8,761 nt of DNA from Acidobacteriaceae bacterium (GTDB taxonomy: Bacteria; Acidobacteriota; Terriglobia; Terriglobales; Acidobacteriaceae): the NCBI GenBank assembly GCA_003162495.1, contig PMOF01000322.1, positions 8,377 to 17,137 of the forward strand. Reading direction: 5' to 3'. Below the pieces are notes generated by a model. The model was not told where the DNA came from, ran no database searches, and saw only the letters and a program-made list of their open reading frames with translations. Position numbers and translations under genes: made by a program. How positions within the stretch are numbered: position 1 is the stretch's first letter; each line of letters starts with the position of its first letter. Positions 7,072 to 8,761 of this stretch are shown here, in pieces.

Positions 7072-8024
7072 CGAAGAAGCAGAATGAGAGGGGTGAGCAG
7101 GACCAGGTCGGCGGCGGCGCGGAGGGCAATGGGGGTGAGGCGATGGCGGAAATGATCGAGAAGAGTGAGTAGCAGGGCGCTGGCTGTGCCGGCGGTGACG
7201 AGGGCTGCGAGGCGGAGATCGTTAGGGGCCAGGAGGACGACTGACAACAGGCCAACTAAGGTGAGCAGGCAGGCAGCCGAAAAAACAGTGGGATTGCCGG
7301 GAGATGGGCCCCGCGATTCCCAGCGCTCAATGGCGTGGCAGTTGAGCCAGGCAAGGGCGGCAAAAAAAAGTACGGGTCCGGTCAAAATCCTCAAGGACGC
7401 ACCGGGTTGAGCCGCGGCGCGCGACAAGGCTGGGAGCGCGCAGGCGGCAGTGAAGAGCAGGCCGACCAGCAGTTCTTTTGACAGCAGAGGGAACAGGAAT
7501 TTTGAGGGCATGCGGCTGGAGTGAACGCGAGTGAAGTAAGCAAAGGCGGCGGTGGCGAGCAGGGAATTACGCTCGCGCGCGCCGGCCGGCATAAGGAAGA
7601 AGACGATGCTGGCGGCGGCGCAGGTGGCTGCGATGGCCACTGGGATGAGAATCGAGCGGTGCCGCCAGTGGAAGCGATGGCGCTCGCGGAGGCGGTGGAG
7701 TTGGCATGCGGCGAGGGCAGCACGGGCGTCGAGCAGCCGGTCGACGATGTAGGCGGCCCAGGCGACCAGGGCGAGCAAGACGGGAATCCACGCCGGGAGA
7801 CGGATCTTGGCGGCCCAGGCAAAGGCAAGTGCCCAGACAACGGCGACGGTGGGGGCATCGAGGCTGGAGAGATGCCAAAGGCGAAGCAGAGACGGCGCGT
7901 GAAACAGGCGGCTGGCGACGCATGAGCCAGAAAAGCCTTCGCAGTTGGCGTGAATCAGGGCGTCGACTCCACTCTGGGGCGTTTCGCGTCTCAGCGTCTC
8001 GGGATGGGCCAGAGTAGGCGGCAC
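7068..8024 (-). CDS. Polytopic membrane protein, divergent UbiA prenyltransferase-like
   Basis: A 318-aa protein with about eight or nine hydrophobic segments (roughly 59-76, 79-95, 123-145, 154-165, 183-200, 213-230, 247-265, 272-290, 298-317), as in UbiA-superfamily enzymes, which join isoprenoid chains to aromatic or other acceptors in the membrane. After the second segment comes AYIVDRLLDAR (91-101), with Asp95 and Asp99 in DxxxD spacing, then a basic loop LHRLRERHRFHWRHR (109-123). This sits where UbiA enzymes carry NDxxDxxxD. SKELLVGLLF (182-191) and LNCHAIERWE (227-236) are further candidate conserved patches. A clear second Asp-rich motif is not seen, so activity is uncertain. The start is GTG 8024: it is the only usual start codon between the upstream in-frame stop (8076-8078) and the first helix. 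No ribosome binding site precedes it; see the -10 box at 8032-8037. First gene of a two-gene transcript with the methyltransferase. Confidence 0.8.
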   Translation of the reverse strand: MPPTLAHPETLRRETPQSGVDALIHANCEGFSGSCVASRLFHAPSLLRLWHLSSLDAPTVAVVWALAFAWAAKIRLPAWIPVLLALVAWAAYIVDRLLDARAALAACQLHRLRERHRFHWRHRSILIPVAIAATCAAASIVFFLMPAGARERNSLLATAAFAYFTRVHSSRMPSKFLFPLLSKELLVGLLFTAACALPALSRAAAQPGASLRILTGPVLFFAALAWLNCHAIERWESRGPSPGNPTVFSAACLLTLVGLLSVVLLAPNDLRLAALVTAGTASALLLTLLDHFRHRLTPIALRAAADLVLLTPLILLLR

Positions 8025-8031
8025 TGTTTCG

Positions 8032-8037
8032 ATTGTA
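8032..8037 (-). promoter_or_regulatory. Likely -10 box (TACAAT) directly before the GTG start of the UbiA-like gene
   Basis: Read on the minus strand, TACAAT matches the -10 consensus at 5 of 6 positions. Seven bases separate it from the GTG at 8024, so transcription would begin at about 8025-8024, on or next to the start codon. That fits the lack of a Shine-Dalgarno site and suggests a leaderless message. No consensus -35 is seen 16-18 bp upstream. Confidence 0.4.
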
Positions 8038-8188
8038 GGAGACGTGCGGGAAGCGCGGGGTTGGCTGCATTGTTCCTAAATGAAGGTGCGAGGGCTTAGC
8101 GATGGGTGCCGCGACTGGGCGCGATGGAGAGGAACCACGCCTCCACTCAGCTGCCACTTATCGCAGCGTGCCGCATCTTAAAAGCAGC

Positions 8189-8192
8189 GAGG
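8189..8192 (+). promoter_or_regulatory. Shine-Dalgarno-like GAGG before TTG 8201
   Basis: GAGG ends 8 nt before an in-frame TTG at 8201 and supports that start for the NDH-2-like protein. A competing site, GAGGG at 8090-8094, lies 7 nt before an in-frame ATG at 8102, so the start stays ambiguous. Confidence 0.45.
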
Positions 8193-8200
8193 CACATCTC

Positions 8201-8761
8201 TTGGCCCAACCAAACGAACCGTCTGCGAATGAAATCGCGAACGAAAACGCCATTGGCCGTCCCCGCGTGGTCATTGTTGGCGGCGGATTCGCCGGCTTGC
8301 ACGCAGCCATCGGCCTGGCCGACCTGCCCGTCGATGTCACCGTCGTCGACCGCCGCAACCACCACACCTTCCAGCCCCTGCTCTACCAGGTTGCCCTCGC
8401 GGTCCTTTCGCCAGCGGATATCGCGCAGCCCATCCGCACCGTGTTGCGCAAACATGCCAACACCCAGGTGATGATGGACGAGGTAGTGGCCATCGACGTT
8501 GCCAATCGCAAGATCGCCCTCGCCAGCGGCGCTTACCTCGCTTATGACTACCTGGTGCTCGCAGCCGGCGCCACCCACTCTTACTTCGCGCATCCTGAGT
8601 GGGCCCCACTCGCCCCTGGACTCAAGACCATTGAAGATGCGCTCGAAATCCGCCGCCGCGTGCTGTTGGCTTTTGAGTTGGCCGAGCGCCAGATGGTGGA
8701 GCACGGCTGGCATCCGCCGCTCAACTTCGTGGTCATCGGCGGCGGACCCACTGGTGTGGAG
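8201..8761 (+). CDS. ndh: Type II NADH dehydrogenase-like FAD/NAD(P) oxidoreductase, 5' part (3' end outside window)
   Basis: The N-terminal 187 codons of a two-dinucleotide-fold flavoprotein of the NDH-2 group, which passes electrons from NADH to membrane quinone without pumping protons; family members run to about 430 aa. Numbered from TTG 8201: FAD-binding VVIVGGGFAGLHAA (23-36); the acidic end of strand 2, VVDRRNHHTFQPLLYQVA, with Asp50; DYLVLAAGATHSYF; and the start of the NAD(P)-binding fold, VVIGGGPTGVE, glycines 180-182, reaching the last base. The frame is open to the window edge. Start: ATG 8102 is in frame with a good GAGGG site but adds 33 residues of low-complexity, lower-GC3 sequence. 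TTG 8201 has GAGG and leaves the short N-terminal tail usual for the family, so I prefer it. Divergent from the UbiA-like/methyltransferase pair. Ndh versus another NDH-2-type oxidase is not settled without the C-terminal membrane-binding region. Confidence 0.93.
   Translation, partial: MAQPNEPSANEIANENAIGRPRVVIVGGGFAGLHAAIGLADLPVDVTVVDRRNHHTFQPLLYQVALAVLSPADIAQPIRTVLRKHANTQVMMDEVVAIDVANRKIALASGAYLAYDYLVLAAGATHSYFAHPEWAPLAPGLKTIEDALEIRRRVLLAFELAERQMVEHGWHPPLNFVVIGGGPTGVE

Noticed and set aside
6511..7155. A 214-codon plus-strand open frame opposite the methyltransferase
   Set aside because: Gly/Val/Ala/Glu-rich antisense shadow; the opposite strand has clear SAM-binding motifs.
7567..8157. 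A 196-codon minus-strand open frame overlapping the UbiA-like gene and the divergent spacer
   Set aside because: Arg/Pro/Ser-rich with no hydrophobic periodicity; the alternative frame encodes a regular multi-helix membrane protein.
1..8761. tRNA, rRNA, CRISPR arrays, IS elements, attachment sites, riboswitches
   Set aside because: No clover-leaf sequence, repeat-spacer pattern, transposase, terminal inverted repeat or recognisable riboswitch core was seen on either strand.

Overview
The window is high-GC chromosomal DNA with no phage, IS, CRISPR or RNA-gene signal. The gene content suggests Acidobacteriota (Terriglobia-like). That is an inference from recalled family resemblance, mainly the HpnI-like glycosyltransferase, the secreted protein at 2994-4136, the Ppx protein and the NDH-2 start. 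No marker gene in the window proves it.

Layout. (1) 1-765 (+) is the 3' part of a membrane glycosyltransferase of the HpnI/ceramide-glucosyltransferase type. It converges, across 31 bp, on (2) an ArnT/PMT-like GT39 integral-membrane glycosyltransferase on the minus strand (797-2800). (3) Divergent from that gene is a secreted protein of unknown function with a clear signal peptide and a strong ribosome binding site (2994-4136, +). (4) It is followed on the same strand by a Ppx/GppA exopolyphosphatase-type gene with an HD-like C-terminal half (4246-5817, +). The 3' end of this gene overlaps by 49 bp (5) a convergent SixA-like histidine phosphatase (5769-6296, -). (6, 7) Next on the minus strand are a SAM-dependent methyltransferase (6403-7071) and, upstream of it in the same transcript, a polytopic membrane protein resembling the UbiA prenyltransferase superfamily (7068-8024). 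The two share an ATGA stop/start overlap. (8) Divergent from that pair, the 5' part of a type II NADH dehydrogenase-like flavoprotein runs off the right edge (8201-8761, +).

How the genes relate. Three themes can be argued. One is lipid and envelope glycosylation (HpnI-like plus GT39). The second is phosphate/polyphosphate or phospho-signalling (Ppx plus SixA, tail to tail). The third is membrane isoprenoid or quinone chemistry (UbiA-like plus methyltransferase, divergent from NDH-2). The third is the most speculative: the UbiA-like protein keeps only part of the expected aspartate motif.

I do not see a defence island or a new multi-gene system here. The points most worth a second look are the Arg-for-His change in the HD-like motif of the Ppx protein, the coupled UbiA-like/methyltransferase pair with a possibly leaderless GTG start, the convergent 3' overlap, and the unrecognised secreted protein.
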